Below are positions 1 through 8,938 of a stretch of 64,000 nt of DNA, piece after piece. Where the stretch lies: the NCBI RefSeq assembly GCF_002920635.1, contig NZ_PQSR01000005.1:87908-151907 (forward strand). The letters run 5' to 3'. Under the pieces are notes generated by a model. It was not told the origin of the DNA. It was given only the letters and a program-made list of their open reading frames with translations, and searched no databases. The position numbers were made by a program, and so were the translations under genes. Numbering within the stretch: position 1 is the stretch's first letter; each line of letters begins with the position of its first letter. This DNA is from Streptomyces sp. Ru72. GTDB taxonomy: Bacteria; Actinomycetota; Actinomycetes; Streptomycetales; Streptomycetaceae.

Positions 1-389
1 CCCGGCACTCCCTACCTACGGCTATGACGTTCCGCGATGCACAATCCCCTGCACGTTCCGCGGTACGTGCGCTGCTCACTTCGTGCACCCCCGCAGTGTG
101 CTCGTGACGCATGGTGCTGAAGCGCCGCACCCTTCCTACCGCCGGGCGGGTGGCGGGCAACCTGGTTTCGCGGCTTTTCCGCCCGGAAGGGGGCCTTGGT
201 CGGGTATACGACGCTCGGCAAACTCACTCGAAAGAGTGCCGCCGTGGGTGGGAACCGAGTCCGGACGGGCTACCCCAGCGCGCACCCCGGTGACCACGTA
301 GGCTCGTGCCGAGGCGGCAAACTCCGCCCCGACATCCGTACGCACAAACGCACATCCGAAGCCGAAACCGTACGAGGCAGGAGCTGATC
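1..389. other. intergenic region upstream of ybaB
   Basis: No open frame here has convincing Streptomyces codon bias. A small perfect hairpin with a GAAA loop (CACTC/GAGTG, 225-238) and a TATACG box near 205-210 suggest a structured leader or promoter for the ybaB-recR unit. In other streptomycetes dnaX and the SRP RNA lie on this side, but the SRP RNA core was not recognised in these bases. Confidence 0.4.
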
Positions 390-728
390 GTGATTCCCGG
401 TGGTGGGCAGCCGAACATGCAGCAGTTGCTCCAGCAGGCCCAGAAGATGCAGCAGGACCTCGCCAACGCGCAGGAGGAGCTGGCGAGGACCGAGGTCGAC
501 GGTCAGGCGGGCGGCGGCCTGGTGAAGGCGACGGTCACCGGCGCCGGCGAGCTGCGCGCCCTGGTCATCGACCCCAAGGCGGTGGACCCGGAGGACACCG
601 AGACGCTCGCCGACCTGATCGTCGCGGCCGTGCAGGCGGCCAACGAGAACGCGCAGGCGCTCCAGCAGCAGAAGCTCGGCCCGCTGGCCCAGGGTCTCGG
701 CGGCGGCATCCCCGGCCTGCCGTTCTGA
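390..728 (+). CDS. YbaB/EbfC family nucleoid-associated protein
   Basis: 112-residue protein with the family's Gln/Met-rich N-terminal helix ([13 protein letters not shown]), the central VTG.GEL.AL.IDP core and a short Gly-rich C-terminus. YbaB proteins are small homodimeric DNA-binding proteins, and their gene is nearly always placed directly before recR, as here. The GTG at 390 was chosen because a good AGGAG sequence lies just upstream and because the family starts close to this point; the frame stays open further upstream without homology. Likely one transcription unit with recR, 139 bases downstream. Function in nucleoid structure is known for the family only. Confidence 0.93.
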   Translation: MIPGGGQPNMQQLLQQAQKMQQDLANAQEELARTEVDGQAGGGLVKATVTGAGELRALVIDPKAVDPEDTETLADLIVAAVQAANENAQALQQQKLGPLAQGLGGGIPGLPF

Positions 729-798
729 GCCCACCGGGCGGTCCCGCCCGGGGAAGGACGTCCACCGGACCGTCCCTTCTGCGCAAGGCAAGCGCCAA

Positions 799-841
799 CT
801 ACCGTACGTACGAGCAGACCGAGCCCGGCTACCGTACGTAC
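799..841. repeat. pair of 13-bp direct repeats before recR
   Basis: CTACCGTACGTAC occurs at 799-811 and again at 829-841, 30 bp (about three helical turns) apart. Each copy contains the 8-bp palindrome GTACGTAC. They lie 27-70 bases before the recR start codon, so they could form an operator or simply be a local duplication. Confidence 0.6.
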
Positions 842-867
842 CGAAGCTCTTCAGGAAAGGCAGTCCG

Positions 868-1467
868 TTGTACGAAGGCGTGGTCCAGGACCTCATCGAC
901 GAGCTGGGGCGGCTGCCCGGCGTCGGTCCCAAGAGCGCGCAGCGGATCGCCTTCCACATCCTGCAGGCCGAGCCGACGGACGTGCGCCGCCTCGCCCAGG
1001 CGCTGCTCGAGGTGAAGGCGAAGGTCCGCTTCTGCGCGACCTGCGGCAACGTCGCGCAGGAGGAGCTGTGCGGCATCTGCCGCGACGCCCGCCGCGACCC
1101 GTCCGTCATCTGCGTGGTGGAGGAGCCGAAGGACGTCGTCGCGATCGAGCGGACCCGGGAGTTCCGGGGCCGCTACCACGTGCTCGGCGGTGCGATCAGC
1201 CCCATCGAGGGCGTGGGACCCGACGATCTGCGCATCCGCGAACTGCTCGCGCGACTGGCCGACGGCACGGTCACCGAGCTGATCCTGGCCACGGACCCCA
1301 ACCTGGAGGGCGAGGCCACGGCCACGTACCTCGCCAGGATGATCAAACCCATGGGCCTGAAGGTCACCCGCCTGGCCAGCGGCCTCCCGGTGGGTGGCGA
1401 CCTGGAATACGCGGACGAGGTCACCCTCGGCCGCGCCTTCGAGGGGAGACGACTCCTAGATGTCTGA
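868..1467 (+). CDS. recR: Recombination mediator protein RecR
   Basis: 199 residues, the usual RecR length. Order seen: helix-hairpin-helix with [15 protein letters not shown] (16-30), a four-cysteine zinc finger (C56, C59, C68, C71), then a Toprim domain (about 79-174) with the VVEEPKD and [12 protein letters not shown] segments, and the C-terminal strand. RecR works with RecF/RecO to load RecA on gapped DNA. The TTG at 868 follows AGGAAAGG and gives the standard N-terminus. The stop overlaps the next gene by 8 bases, suggesting translational coupling. Confidence 0.97.
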   Translation: MYEGVVQDLIDELGRLPGVGPKSAQRIAFHILQAEPTDVRRLAQALLEVKAKVRFCATCGNVAQEELCGICRDARRDPSVICVVEEPKDVVAIERTREFRGRYHVLGGAISPIEGVGPDDLRIRELLARLADGTVTELILATDPNLEGEATATYLARMIKPMGLKVTRLASGLPVGGDLEYADEVTLGRAFEGRRLLDV

Positions 1468-2119
1468 CGCCACGCTGCACGCGACGACGCAGGACCCGGA
1501 CGACTTCGCGGTCCAGATCGCGGACCAGATCGAGAGCTTCCTGGTCGCCGTCACGGAGGTCGCGAAGGGCGACGAGCCGGACTCGGCGGTCCCGTTCCTC
1601 CTGCTGGAGGTCTCCCAGCTGCTCCTGGCCGGCGGCCGCCTCGGCGCGCACGAGGACATCGTCCCCGACGAGCGCTACGAGCCGGACCCGGGCCCGGAGG
1701 CGGACGTGGACGAGCTGCGCGAACGGCTCGCCGCCATGCTGGAGCCGGTCGACGTCTACTCCGAGGTCTTCGACCCGTACGAGCCGCGCAAGGCCCCGGT
1801 CCCTGCCCGTATCTCCGACGACCTGGCGGACGTCATCACGGACCTGCGCCACGGCATGGCCCACTACCGGGCCGGCCGCACCACGGAGGCCCTGTGGTGG
1901 TGGCAGTTCTCGTACTTCTCCAACTGGGGCGCCACCGCCTCCGCCACGCTCCGCGCCCTGCAGTCCGTGGTAGCGCACGTCCGCCTGAACCAGCCCCTGG
2001 AGGAACTGGACGGCCTCGACACCGACCAGGACCTCGGCGACGAGATACTCGCGGAGGAGGCCGGCCGGGTCATGGCGAAGGAGATCGCGGACCCGCTGGG
2101 GATGCGTCCGGTGAAGTAG
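1460..2119 (+). CDS. DUF5063 domain-containing protein
   Basis: 219-residue acidic soluble protein beginning inside the last codons of recR (ATG at 1460). It has no signal peptide or membrane segment; the central part is rich in Asp/Glu with Trp-rich [12 protein letters not shown] near 137-148. The family is an actinobacterial conserved hypothetical that regularly follows recR. Function is unknown; coupling to recR is context, not proof, for a DNA-repair role. Confidence 0.88.
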   Translation: MSDATLHATTQDPDDFAVQIADQIESFLVAVTEVAKGDEPDSAVPFLLLEVSQLLLAGGRLGAHEDIVPDERYEPDPGPEADVDELRERLAAMLEPVDVYSEVFDPYEPRKAPVPARISDDLADVITDLRHGMAHYRAGRTTEALWWWQFSYFSNWGATASATLRALQSVVAHVRLNQPLEELDGLDTDQDLGDEILAEEAGRVMAKEIADPLGMRPVK

Positions 2120-2158
2120 GCCGGCGGTCAGTAGGCCGGCGGTCAGTAGGCCGGCGGT
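2117..2158. repeat. three tandem copies of a 15-bp unit
   Basis: TAGGCCGGCGGTCAG is repeated at 2117-2131 and 2132-2146, with a partial third copy to 2158. The first TAG is the stop codon of the DUF5063 gene, so the array sits exactly at its end, between convergent genes. Confidence 0.85.
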
Positions 2159-2173
2159 CCGCGAGCCGGGTGG

Positions 2174-2908
2174 TCACACCAGCCCGGCGACTCCCTTTCC
2201 GAGGGTGCTCAGACCTCCGGCCAGCGCGAGCAGCAGGACCAGGGCGCGGGCGCGCCGCTCGGGCACGCGTCCGGCGAGCGCCCTGCCGATCAGGGCTCCT
2301 GTCGCCAGGGCGAGGACGGCGAGGACCCAGACGGGCGCGGTGAGCCGGGGCGGCTTGTTGGACGCCACGGACACGACGTTGACGACGACGCCGTAGAACT
2401 GCGCGTTCGGCACGAACTCGCGCACGCTCCAGTCGGCGTTCAGGGCGTACAGGGAGACGGGCGGTCCACCGACCCCGGCGGCCGAGTTCATGAAACCGCC
2501 CAGGCCGCCGGCGACGACGGCCCCGCGGCCGCCGCGCAGGGCCGGCACCCGCAGGCCCCGCACGACCAGTACGACCGCCACGGTGACGAGTGCCCCCATC
2601 GACGCCAGCAGCAGGGGTTCCGGCAGGTGCCGGGCCACCCACGTCCCGGCGGGCACCGTGATCACGGCGGCGACGCACAACGGCACCATCACCGGGACCC
2701 GCACCCTGCGCCACCCCTCGGCGATCCCCACGACGCTGATGGCCCCCGCGGCGCAGTTGGCGAGCACGACGCCCTGGGCCGGACCGAGCAGCAGCACCAG
2801 CGCGGGCACGGCGACGAGCGCGAACCCCATCCCGGTCAGCCACTGCACACACCCGCCGAGCAGTACGATCCCGGCCAGCAGCACGTCTCCCGCCCACCCA
2901 TGCGTCAC
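2174..2908 (-). CDS. Sulfite exporter TauE/SafE family permease
   Basis: 244-residue, very hydrophobic protein with about eight membrane segments, Gly/Ala-rich, with the family's N-terminal G..QWLTGMGFALVAVPAL and the matching second-half GGLGGFMNSAAGVGGPP. TauE/SafE (old DUF81) permeases are proposed to move sulfite, sulfoacetate or other organic anions; substrate here is unknown. The GTG at 2908 was chosen because the homologous region starts just after it (THGWAGDVLL); an upstream ATG in the same frame (about 2947) is possible. Convergent with the recR unit and divergent from ask. Confidence 0.88.
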   Translation of the reverse strand: MTHGWAGDVLLAGIVLLGGCVQWLTGMGFALVAVPALVLLLGPAQGVVLANCAAGAISVVGIAEGWRRVRVPVMVPLCVAAVITVPAGTWVARHLPEPLLLASMGALVTVAVVLVVRGLRVPALRGGRGAVVAGGLGGFMNSAAGVGGPPVSLYALNADWSVREFVPNAQFYGVVVNVVSVASNKPPRLTAPVWVLAVLALATGALIGRALAGRVPERRARALVLLLALAGGLSTLGKGVAGLV

Positions 2909-3245
2909 AGGCCGGCATTCTGGCGCCCGTCGGCTCAAGGCGTCCATGACATCCGTGCCCGACAGGGAGTTCGCACCCGCTGCTGTGACTCGCGGCACGT
3001 TTCGCGTACCGGCCCAGCCGTGGGGCAGATGCCGTGCTGAGCGGCCTCGGGTGCCGACGGGAAGCGGTGGTGAAAAACCGTCGTACGGCCGTCGTGCATC
3101 CGAAGAAAACCGGGATGATCCCCGCGTGAGCGGGACATCTCACCATGCGGTATCCCGGAAGGGAAATTGGGTCGCTCGATAGACTGAGCCGACCGCACCT
3201 GCGTCTCGCAGGCGCGGAAAGAGACGGACTGAGCGAGGAGCGCAC
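2909..3245. other. divergent promoter region ahead of ask
   Basis: 337 bases between the minus-strand permease and ask. A TAGACT box near 3180-3185 is a plausible -10 for ask. A short GC-rich stem (CTGCG/CGCAG) and the ribosome site GAGGAG lie between it and the GTG start. No small gene seen. Confidence 0.4.
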
Positions 3246-4538
3246 GTGGGCCTTGTCGTGCAGAAGTACGGAGGCTCCTCCGTAGCCGATGCCGAAGGCA
3301 TCAAGCGCGTCGCCAAGCGGATCGTGGAAGCGAAGAAGAACGGCAACCAGGTGGTTGTCGTCGTTTCCGCGATGGGCGACACGACGGACGAGCTGATCGA
3401 TCTCGCCGAGCAGGTTTCCCCGATCCCTGCCGGGCGCGAGCTCGACATGCTGCTGACCGCCGGAGAGCGGATCTCCATGGCACTGCTGGCCATGGCGATC
3501 AAAAACCTGGGTCACGAGGCCCAGTCGTTCACCGGCAGCCAGGCAGGTGTCATCACCGACTCGGTCCACAACAAAGCCCGGATCATCGACGTCACGCCGG
3601 GTCGCATCCGGACCGCGCTGGACGAGGGCAACATCTGCATCGTCGCCGGCTTCCAGGGCGTCAGCCAGGACAAGAAGGACATCACCACGCTCGGTCGTGG
3701 TGGCTCGGACACCACGGCGGTGGCCCTCGCGGCCGCCCTCGACGCCGAGGTGTGCGAGATCTACACCGACGTCGACGGCGTGTTCACCGCCGACCCGCGC
3801 GTGGTGAAGAAGGCCAGGAAGATCGACTGGATCTCCTTCGAGGACATGCTGGAGCTGGCCTCGTCCGGGTCCAAGGTGCTGCTCCACCGCTGTGTGGAGT
3901 ACGCCCGCCGCTACAACATCCCGATCCACGTCCGCTCCTCCTTCAGCGGGTTGCAGGGCACGTGGGTCAGCAGCGAGCCAGTCGTTCGAAAGACACAGCA
4001 GCAAGGGGAAACGAAGGTGGAGCAGGCCATCATCTCCGGTGTCGCGCACGACACCTCCGAGGCCAAGATCACGGTCGTCGGCGTGCCGGACAAGCCGGGC
4101 GAGGCCGCCTCGATCTTCCGCGCCATCGCCGACGCCGAGATCAACATCGACATGGTCGTGCAGAACGTGTCGGCCGCGTCGACGGGCCTGACGGACATCT
4201 CCTTCACGCTCCCGAAGAGCGAGGGGCGCAAGGCGATCGACGCCCTGGAGAAGGCCAAGACCGCGATCGGCTTCGACTCGCTGCGCTACGACGACCAGAT
4301 CGGCAAGATCTCCCTCGTCGGCGCCGGGATGAAGACGAACCCGGGTGTCACGGCCGACTTCTTCACGGCGCTGTCCGACGCGGGCGTGAACATCGAGCTG
4401 ATCTCGACCTCCGAGATCCGCATCTCGGTCGTCACGCGCAAGGACGACGTGCCCGAGGCGGTCCGCGCGGTGCACACCGCGTTCGGTCTGGACTCCGAGA
4501 GCGACGAGGCGGTCGTCTACGGAGGCACCGGGCGATGA
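3246..4538 (+). CDS. ask: Aspartate kinase
   Basis: 430 residues. The N-terminal kinase domain opens with [11 protein letters not shown] and contains the LLTAGERIS and [16 protein letters not shown] motifs; two ACT domains follow (about 265-430). It phosphorylates aspartate, the first step to lysine, threonine, methionine, diaminopimelate and ectoine. The ACT region with MKTNPGV and the S/T.SEIRISV segment is where lysine and threonine feedback acts in relatives. GTG at 3246 follows GAGGAG. Overlaps asd by 4 bases (ATGA). An in-frame GTG at 4017, preceded by AAGGGG, could start a separate 173-residue regulatory beta subunit, as in Corynebacterium. Confidence 0.97.
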   Translation: MGLVVQKYGGSSVADAEGIKRVAKRIVEAKKNGNQVVVVVSAMGDTTDELIDLAEQVSPIPAGRELDMLLTAGERISMALLAMAIKNLGHEAQSFTGSQAGVITDSVHNKARIIDVTPGRIRTALDEGNICIVAGFQGVSQDKKDITTLGRGGSDTTAVALAAALDAEVCEIYTDVDGVFTADPRVVKKARKIDWISFEDMLELASSGSKVLLHRCVEYARRYNIPIHVRSSFSGLQGTWVSSEPVVRKTQQQGETKVEQAIISGVAHDTSEAKITVVGVPDKPGEAASIFRAIADAEINIDMVVQNVSAASTGLTDISFTLPKSEGRKAIDALEKAKTAIGFDSLRYDDQIGKISLVGAGMKTNPGVTADFFTALSDAGVNIELISTSEIRISVVTRKDDVPEAVRAVHTAFGLDSESDEAVVYGGTGR

Positions 4539-5614
4539 CCGGGCTCCCCCGCGGGGGGACGAAGCCGACGCTCGCGGTCGTGGGTGCGACCGGGGCCGTC
4601 GGTTCGGTCATGCTCCAGATCCTGTCCCAGCACGCGGACATCTGGGGCGAGATCCGTCTGCTCGCCTCGCCGCGCTCGGCCGGCCGCAAGCTGGCCGTGC
4701 GCGGCGAGGAGGTCGAGGTCGTGGCGATCTCCGAAGAGGCGCTCGTCGGTGTCGACGTGGCGATGTTCGACGTACCGGACGAGGTCGCGGCGCACTGGGC
4801 GCCCATCGCCGCCGCGCTGGGCGCGATCGTGGTGGACAACTCGGGCGCGTTCCGCATGGACCCCGATGTCCCGCTGGTCGTGCCGGAGGTCAATCCGCAC
4901 GCCGCCCGGGTGCGTCCGCGCGGCATCATCGCCAACCCCAACTGCACGACGCTGTCGATGATCGTGGCCCTCGGCGCCCTGCACGCCGAGTTCGGGCTGC
5001 GCGAGCTCGTCGTCTCCTCCTACCAGGCCGTGAGCGGCGCGGGCCGTGCGGGCATCGACACCCTGCGGCAGCAGCTGTCGCTGGTCGCGGGCACGGAGCT
5101 GGGCACCAAGCCCGGTGACGTACGGCGGGTGGTGGGCGACAACACCGGGCCCTTCCCGGAGCCCGTCGCGCTCAACGTCGTGCCGTGGGCCGGGTCGCCG
5201 CGCGAGGACGGGTGGTCCTCGGAGGAGATGAAGGTCCGCGACGAGTCCCGCAAGATCCTTGGGCTGCCCCAGCTGCGCGTGGCCGTCACCTGTGTCCGCG
5301 TGCCGGTGGTCACGACGCACTCGCTGACCGTCCACGCCTGTTTCGAGGGCGAGGTCACGGTGGACCGGGCACGCGAGATCCTCGCCACAGCGCCCGGCGT
5401 CGTCCTGTTCGACAATCCGGAGGCGGGCGAATTCCCCACGCCCGCGGACGTGGTGGGCACCGACCCCACGTGGGTCGGCCGGGTGCGGCGGGCCCTGGAC
5501 GACCCCACGGCGCTCGAACTCTTCGTCTGCGGTGACAACCTGCGCAAGGGTGCCGCACTGAACACCGCGCAGATCGCCGAACTGGTGGCGGGGGAACTGG
5601 GCGCCACCGCGTAG
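4535..5614 (+). CDS. asd: Aspartate-semialdehyde dehydrogenase
   Basis: 359 residues. NADP-binding loop [11 protein letters not shown] (15-25), the DNSGAFRMD segment (101-109), and the catalytic cysteine C137 in ANPNCTT. It reduces aspartyl phosphate made by Ask to aspartate semialdehyde in the cytoplasm. The start ATG overlaps the ask stop, so the two are translationally coupled. Ends before a strong hairpin. Typical length and full motif set; no anomaly. Confidence 0.97.
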   Translation: MTGLPRGGTKPTLAVVGATGAVGSVMLQILSQHADIWGEIRLLASPRSAGRKLAVRGEEVEVVAISEEALVGVDVAMFDVPDEVAAHWAPIAAALGAIVVDNSGAFRMDPDVPLVVPEVNPHAARVRPRGIIANPNCTTLSMIVALGALHAEFGLRELVVSSYQAVSGAGRAGIDTLRQQLSLVAGTELGTKPGDVRRVVGDNTGPFPEPVALNVVPWAGSPREDGWSSEEMKVRDESRKILGLPQLRVAVTCVRVPVVTTHSLTVHACFEGEVTVDRAREILATAPGVVLFDNPEAGEFPTPADVVGTDPTWVGRVRRALDDPTALELFVCGDNLRKGAALNTAQIAELVAGELGATA

Positions 5615-5983
5615 TGCCCCGACAGGCGGCCGGCGGCCGGAAACCTCCTCGCCGGTGGCTGAAACGTTTGTAGGATCTATGTGGGTTGCACGGACCATCC
5701 CGTGGTCCGGACCTTGAATCGAAGTCTCTCGGCGTTCGAAGATTTCACTCCCCGCCCTCGCAACCGCGCGCAGGGCGGGGAGCGTCTTTGCGGTCGCCCT
5801 TCGGGGGGCTGAGCACCACCACACACGGGGCATAGGGGAAGAGCTGGTACGCATGAGGGCACTTGACGCACGGTCCGGTGCGCTGGGGGGCGCAGGGGAG
5901 GGCGTGCAGGCGGATGTGCTGTCCGACGGGAACGTGATGCCTGTCGCGTACAACCCTGGCGGGGGCAGACGTGTCCAACTGGC
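5615..5983. other. intergenic region with hairpins between asd and a sigma factor gene
   Basis: Contains a 7-bp hairpin (CGGACCA/TGGTCCG, 5691-5709) and the strong stem listed separately at 5748-5782. Only a weak -10-like TAGGAT (5671-5676) stands out. The long distance from the stem to the sigma factor start leaves room for a leader of about 200 bases. Confidence 0.4.
5748..5782 (+). terminator. hairpin terminator after ask-asd
   Basis: Perfect 11-bp inverted repeat CTCCCCGCCCT / AGGGCGGGGAG with a 13-base loop, 134 bases after the asd stop. It lacks a U-tract, common for Streptomyces terminators. Confidence 0.6.
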
Positions 5984-6652
5984 GTGGCAGAGGTACTCGA
6001 ATTCACCGCGGTACAGGCGAGGGGCGCGGCCCTTCGTCCGCCCCGCCGCCCCCGGATGCCCGGCGCGCCCGGCGGCATGCCGGTGATCGCCCCCATGCCC
6101 GCAGCGCGGCCCACCCGCATACCGAACCAGCGCGAGGACGCAGAGGAGACGACGGCCGCCGGCACCACGGTCGACCATCTCACCGAGACCTATCGCGCCC
6201 ACTACCGCTCCCTGCTGGGTCTGGCGGCGCTCCTCCTCGACGACACCGCGTCCTGCGAGGACGTCGTCCAGGAGGCGTTCATCCGCGTGCACTCCGCGCG
6301 CAAGCGCGTGCGCGACCCGGAGAAGACCCTCGCGTACCTCCGCCAGACCGTCGTCAACCTGTCGCGCTCCACGCTGCGCCGCCGCATCCTCGGTCTGAAG
6401 CTCCTGACGAAGCCGATGCCGGACATGGCGAGCGCCGAGGAGGGCGCGTACGACCAGTTGGAGCGCGACTCGCTGATCAAGGCGATGAAGGGCCTGCAGC
6501 GCCGTCAGCGTGAGGTCCTCGTGCTGCGCTACTTCGCCGATATGACCGAGGCTCAGGTGGCTCAGACGCTGGGTATATCGCTGGGTTCGGTGAAGGCGTA
6601 CGGCTCGCGCGGCATCGCGGCGCTCCGTGTCGCCATGGGGGCATCGGCATGA
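5984..6652 (+). CDS. SigE-family RNA polymerase sigma factor (ECF type)
   Basis: 222 residues. A basic, Pro-rich N-terminal extension (about 1-55) precedes sigma region 2 (about 60-125, with EDVVQEAFIRV) and region 4 (about 165-215, with RRQREVLVLRYFADMTEAQVAQTLGIS split as a helix-turn-helix and the SVK recognition helix). It belongs to the actinobacterial SigE-family of ECF sigma factors. GTG at 5984 is the chosen start; the frame is open slightly upstream. Its stop overlaps the next gene by 4 bases, so the membrane protein that follows is probably its partner or regulator. Confidence 0.88.
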   Translation: MAEVLEFTAVQARGAALRPPRRPRMPGAPGGMPVIAPMPAARPTRIPNQREDAEETTAAGTTVDHLTETYRAHYRSLLGLAALLLDDTASCEDVVQEAFIRVHSARKRVRDPEKTLAYLRQTVVNLSRSTLRRRILGLKLLTKPMPDMASAEEGAYDQLERDSLIKAMKGLQRRQREVLVLRYFADMTEAQVAQTLGISLGSVKAYGSRGIAALRVAMGASA

Positions 6653-8001
6653 GCAAGTACGAGGAGCGCACTCCCTGGGGGCGCGACTCCCACGAACGAC
6701 ACGAACCGTACGAGTGGCACGAGCCGACGGACCGGTCACGGTCCCTCGAGGCCGACCACGAGCAGCACGCTGGGAACGGAACCGTGAACCACCGCCCCGA
6801 CGACCACGTCCGTGCGGACACCGAACGGGACCGCGCCGCCGCGGACCACCTCTCCGAAGCCCTCGGCACCGACACGGGCGGTGCCGGTGACGGCCACGGC
6901 GCGGGGAGGGACCGGCTCCTTGCGGCGCTCGGGGGAGGCGGGGCCGGGTCGGGCTCCGGCGGTGGCGAGGATCTGCCCGCCGGCGACGACGATATGCCCG
7001 AGGGGCTCGGTGCGGACGAACTGGCGCTGCGGCGGTTGCTGCACCAGGCCGTGCGCGACATCGAGCCGCGCGAGGGCGGCCTCGACCATCTGCGGCGTGC
7101 GGTACCCGCCCGGCGGGCCCGCAAGCGGCAGGCCGTGGTCGGCATGGCGGCCGCCGCCCTGTTCGTCGGCACCGCGATCCCGGCCCTCGTCCACGTCTCC
7201 AGCGCCACGGGTTCCAACGCCGACCCGTCCATCGCCGGCCAGGTCTCACAGGCTCAGGGCGACGCCGACCAGGGCAAGGGCCCGGACGGCGGTTCCAGCG
7301 GTTCAGCCGGCTCGGCCGGGACGTCCAAGGAGACGGGCAAGGGGAGCCAGAAGGGCCAGGAGGACAAGGGCAAGGGGACGGCAGACGGTGCCACCGGCGG
7401 GGCGAACCCGTCGGCTTCCGCGCAGACCGCACCCGCGTGCACCGCGGCGCAGCTCGGCCAGCCGACCGCCACCGCGGGCGCCCCGGACTCCACCGGCGCG
7501 GTCTACGGCACGTTCCGCGTCACGAACACCTCCACCACGAGCTGTACCGCCTCGGGCAGCGGCACCGTCACCACGGCCACCCAGGGCGCGGCGAACCCCG
7601 CGAAGATCACCGTGGTGAACCATGTCAGCGGCGACCCGGCCACCGGCCTGCCCGACCCGACGCAGGAAGTCTCCTCCCTGGTGCTCAAGCCCGGAGCGGC
7701 TTACGAGGTCAAGTTCGCCTGGGTGCCCTCGGAGACCTGCCCGACCACGGGCAGCGGCACCGGGGGTGGCGGGGGCGCCTCACCCGACCCCAGCCCCTCG
7801 GACAGTACGAGCACGAGCGGCGGCGGCTCGAGCCCGGAGAGCAGCGGCACGTCACCGCAGCTCATGACGGAGGACGGCGTGGCCGACGGCAGTGTGACCG
7901 TCTCCCTCACTCCGGGCACCGGCGCCGCGAGCTCCTCGACCACCATCGCGAACGCCTGTGCCGGCACGGTCTACCACACGGGGATGCTGGCGGGGTCCTG
8001 A
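6649..8001 (+). CDS. Single-pass membrane protein coupled to sigma factor, putative anti-sigma partner
   Basis: 450 residues. The cytoplasmic half (1-160) is hydrophilic, rich in His/Glu/Asp, with a helical segment (LALRRLLHQAVRDIEP, 125-140) before one membrane span (about 162-183). Outside, a Gly/Ser/Lys/Thr-rich linker leads to a beta-rich domain (about 265-370) and a Ser/Gly tail. No HxxxCxxC zinc-binding anti-sigma motif was found. Coupling to the sigma factor (ATGA overlap) suggests it holds the sigma factor at the membrane and senses something outside, but that is inference. Confidence 0.75.
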   Translation: MSKYEERTPWGRDSHERHEPYEWHEPTDRSRSLEADHEQHAGNGTVNHRPDDHVRADTERDRAAADHLSEALGTDTGGAGDGHGAGRDRLLAALGGGGAGSGSGGGEDLPAGDDDMPEGLGADELALRRLLHQAVRDIEPREGGLDHLRRAVPARRARKRQAVVGMAAAALFVGTAIPALVHVSSATGSNADPSIAGQVSQAQGDADQGKGPDGGSSGSAGSAGTSKETGKGSQKGQEDKGKGTADGATGGANPSASAQTAPACTAAQLGQPTATAGAPDSTGAVYGTFRVTNTSTTSCTASGSGTVTTATQGAANPAKITVVNHVSGDPATGLPDPTQEVSSLVLKPGAAYEVKFAWVPSETCPTTGSGTGGGGGASPDPSPSDSTSTSGGGSSPESSGTSPQLMTEDGVADGSVTVSLTPGTGAASSSTTIANACAGTVYHTGMLAGS

Positions 8002-8005
8002 GCCC

Positions 8006-8063
8006 GAGGCAGCGGCACCACGGCCGGCCGGACCTGCCTCAGGGGCCGCTCGGCCGCTGCCTC
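8006..8063. terminator. inverted repeat between convergent genes
   Basis: GAGGCAGCGGC (8006-8016) pairs with GCCGCTGCCTC (8053-8063), 11 bp, 36-base loop. It lies between the converging membrane-protein and SURF1 genes and reaches into the SURF1 stop codon, so it may end transcription in both directions. Confidence 0.5.
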
Positions 8064-8889
8064 AGGCCCTGGCGGCCGGCGTCGGGCTTTCGCCGGCGGC
8101 TTCCTCGCCGGTCGTGCCGGTGTCCGGCCCTTCCGGTACGAGGCCCAGCTGTGCGTCGCGGGCGTATTCCACCTCGCGGCGCAGCAGGCGGAACCACATG
8201 AAGACCGTGAAGCCCGCGAAGACGAACCACTCGCCGGTGTAACCCAGGTTCTGGAACGCCTTCAGGTCCAGTCCGCTCCCCTGGGGCGCCGTCGCCGGTA
8301 CCGCCTTCATCCCGCTGTCGGCCTTGGTGAGGGTGATCCACGCCTCGTACAGGTCGTAGGGCACCAGGTTCACCAGCGTCGCCGTGCTGATGTCCGCGGT
8401 CTGCCCGGCCGGCAGTCCGCCTGCCGCGCCCACCCCGTTCGACCCGGGGCTCTCCGGGGCCTGCAGGGCGCCCGTGACGGTGACCTCCCCGGCCGGCGGG
8501 GCCGGGGCCTTCGCGGGGTCGGCGTCACCCGGCAGCCAGCCCCGCACCACCGGCAGCGCCTTGCCGCCGTCGGTCCGCAGCATGGTCAGCACGTAGAACC
8601 CGCGCTTGCCGTCCAGCTCACGGTCCGGCACCAGCAACTGCTTGCCGTACCGGCCGGTGGCCGTCACCTGCCTGCCGGACGTGCTCTTGTCCACCGGCAG
8701 CAGTTCGGCCAGCGGCCGGGCCGCCTCCTTGCGGCCCGCGGTGACCTGCTCGCTCGCCGCCCGCTGCTCGTGCACCCGTGCCTCGAACCGGCCCAGCTGC
8801 CACGACCCCATGAAGACGCAGAACGGGATGGCCAGCAGCACGAAGACGTTGATCCCCCACCAGCGGGGCGTCAGCAGAAACCGGTACAC
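8062..8889 (-). CDS. SURF1 family protein (cytochrome oxidase assembly)
   Basis: 275 residues with the SURF1 layout: an N-terminal membrane span right after YRFLLTPRWW, the GSWQLGRFE segment, a large extracytoplasmic domain containing VTATGRYGKQLLVPDRE and VVRGWLPGD, then NLGYTGEW and a second span (WFVFAGFTVFMWFRLLRRE). SURF1 helps insert haem a into cytochrome c oxidase. GTG at 8889 gives the family start. Lies 49 bases downstream of the S9 peptidase on the same strand. Confidence 0.92.
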   Translation of the reverse strand: MYRFLLTPRWWGINVFVLLAIPFCVFMGSWQLGRFEARVHEQRAASEQVTAGRKEAARPLAELLPVDKSTSGRQVTATGRYGKQLLVPDRELDGKRGFYVLTMLRTDGGKALPVVRGWLPGDADPAKAPAPPAGEVTVTGALQAPESPGSNGVGAAGGLPAGQTADISTATLVNLVPYDLYEAWITLTKADSGMKAVPATAPQGSGLDLKAFQNLGYTGEWFVFAGFTVFMWFRLLRREVEYARDAQLGLVPEGPDTGTTGEEAAGESPTPAARA

Positions 8890-8938
8890 GCCTTCAACGG
8901 TACGGTGCCATCCCCGTGTGCCCGCCCGTGGGGCCCCG

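Noticed and set aside
1..300. SRP (4.5S-type) RNA expected near dnaX/ybaB
   Set aside because: The conserved GGAA tetraloop region and its flanks were not found.
4517..7432. 971-residue minus-strand frame over asd and the sigma gene
   Set aside because: Low-complexity Arg/Pro-rich shadow of the plus-strand genes.
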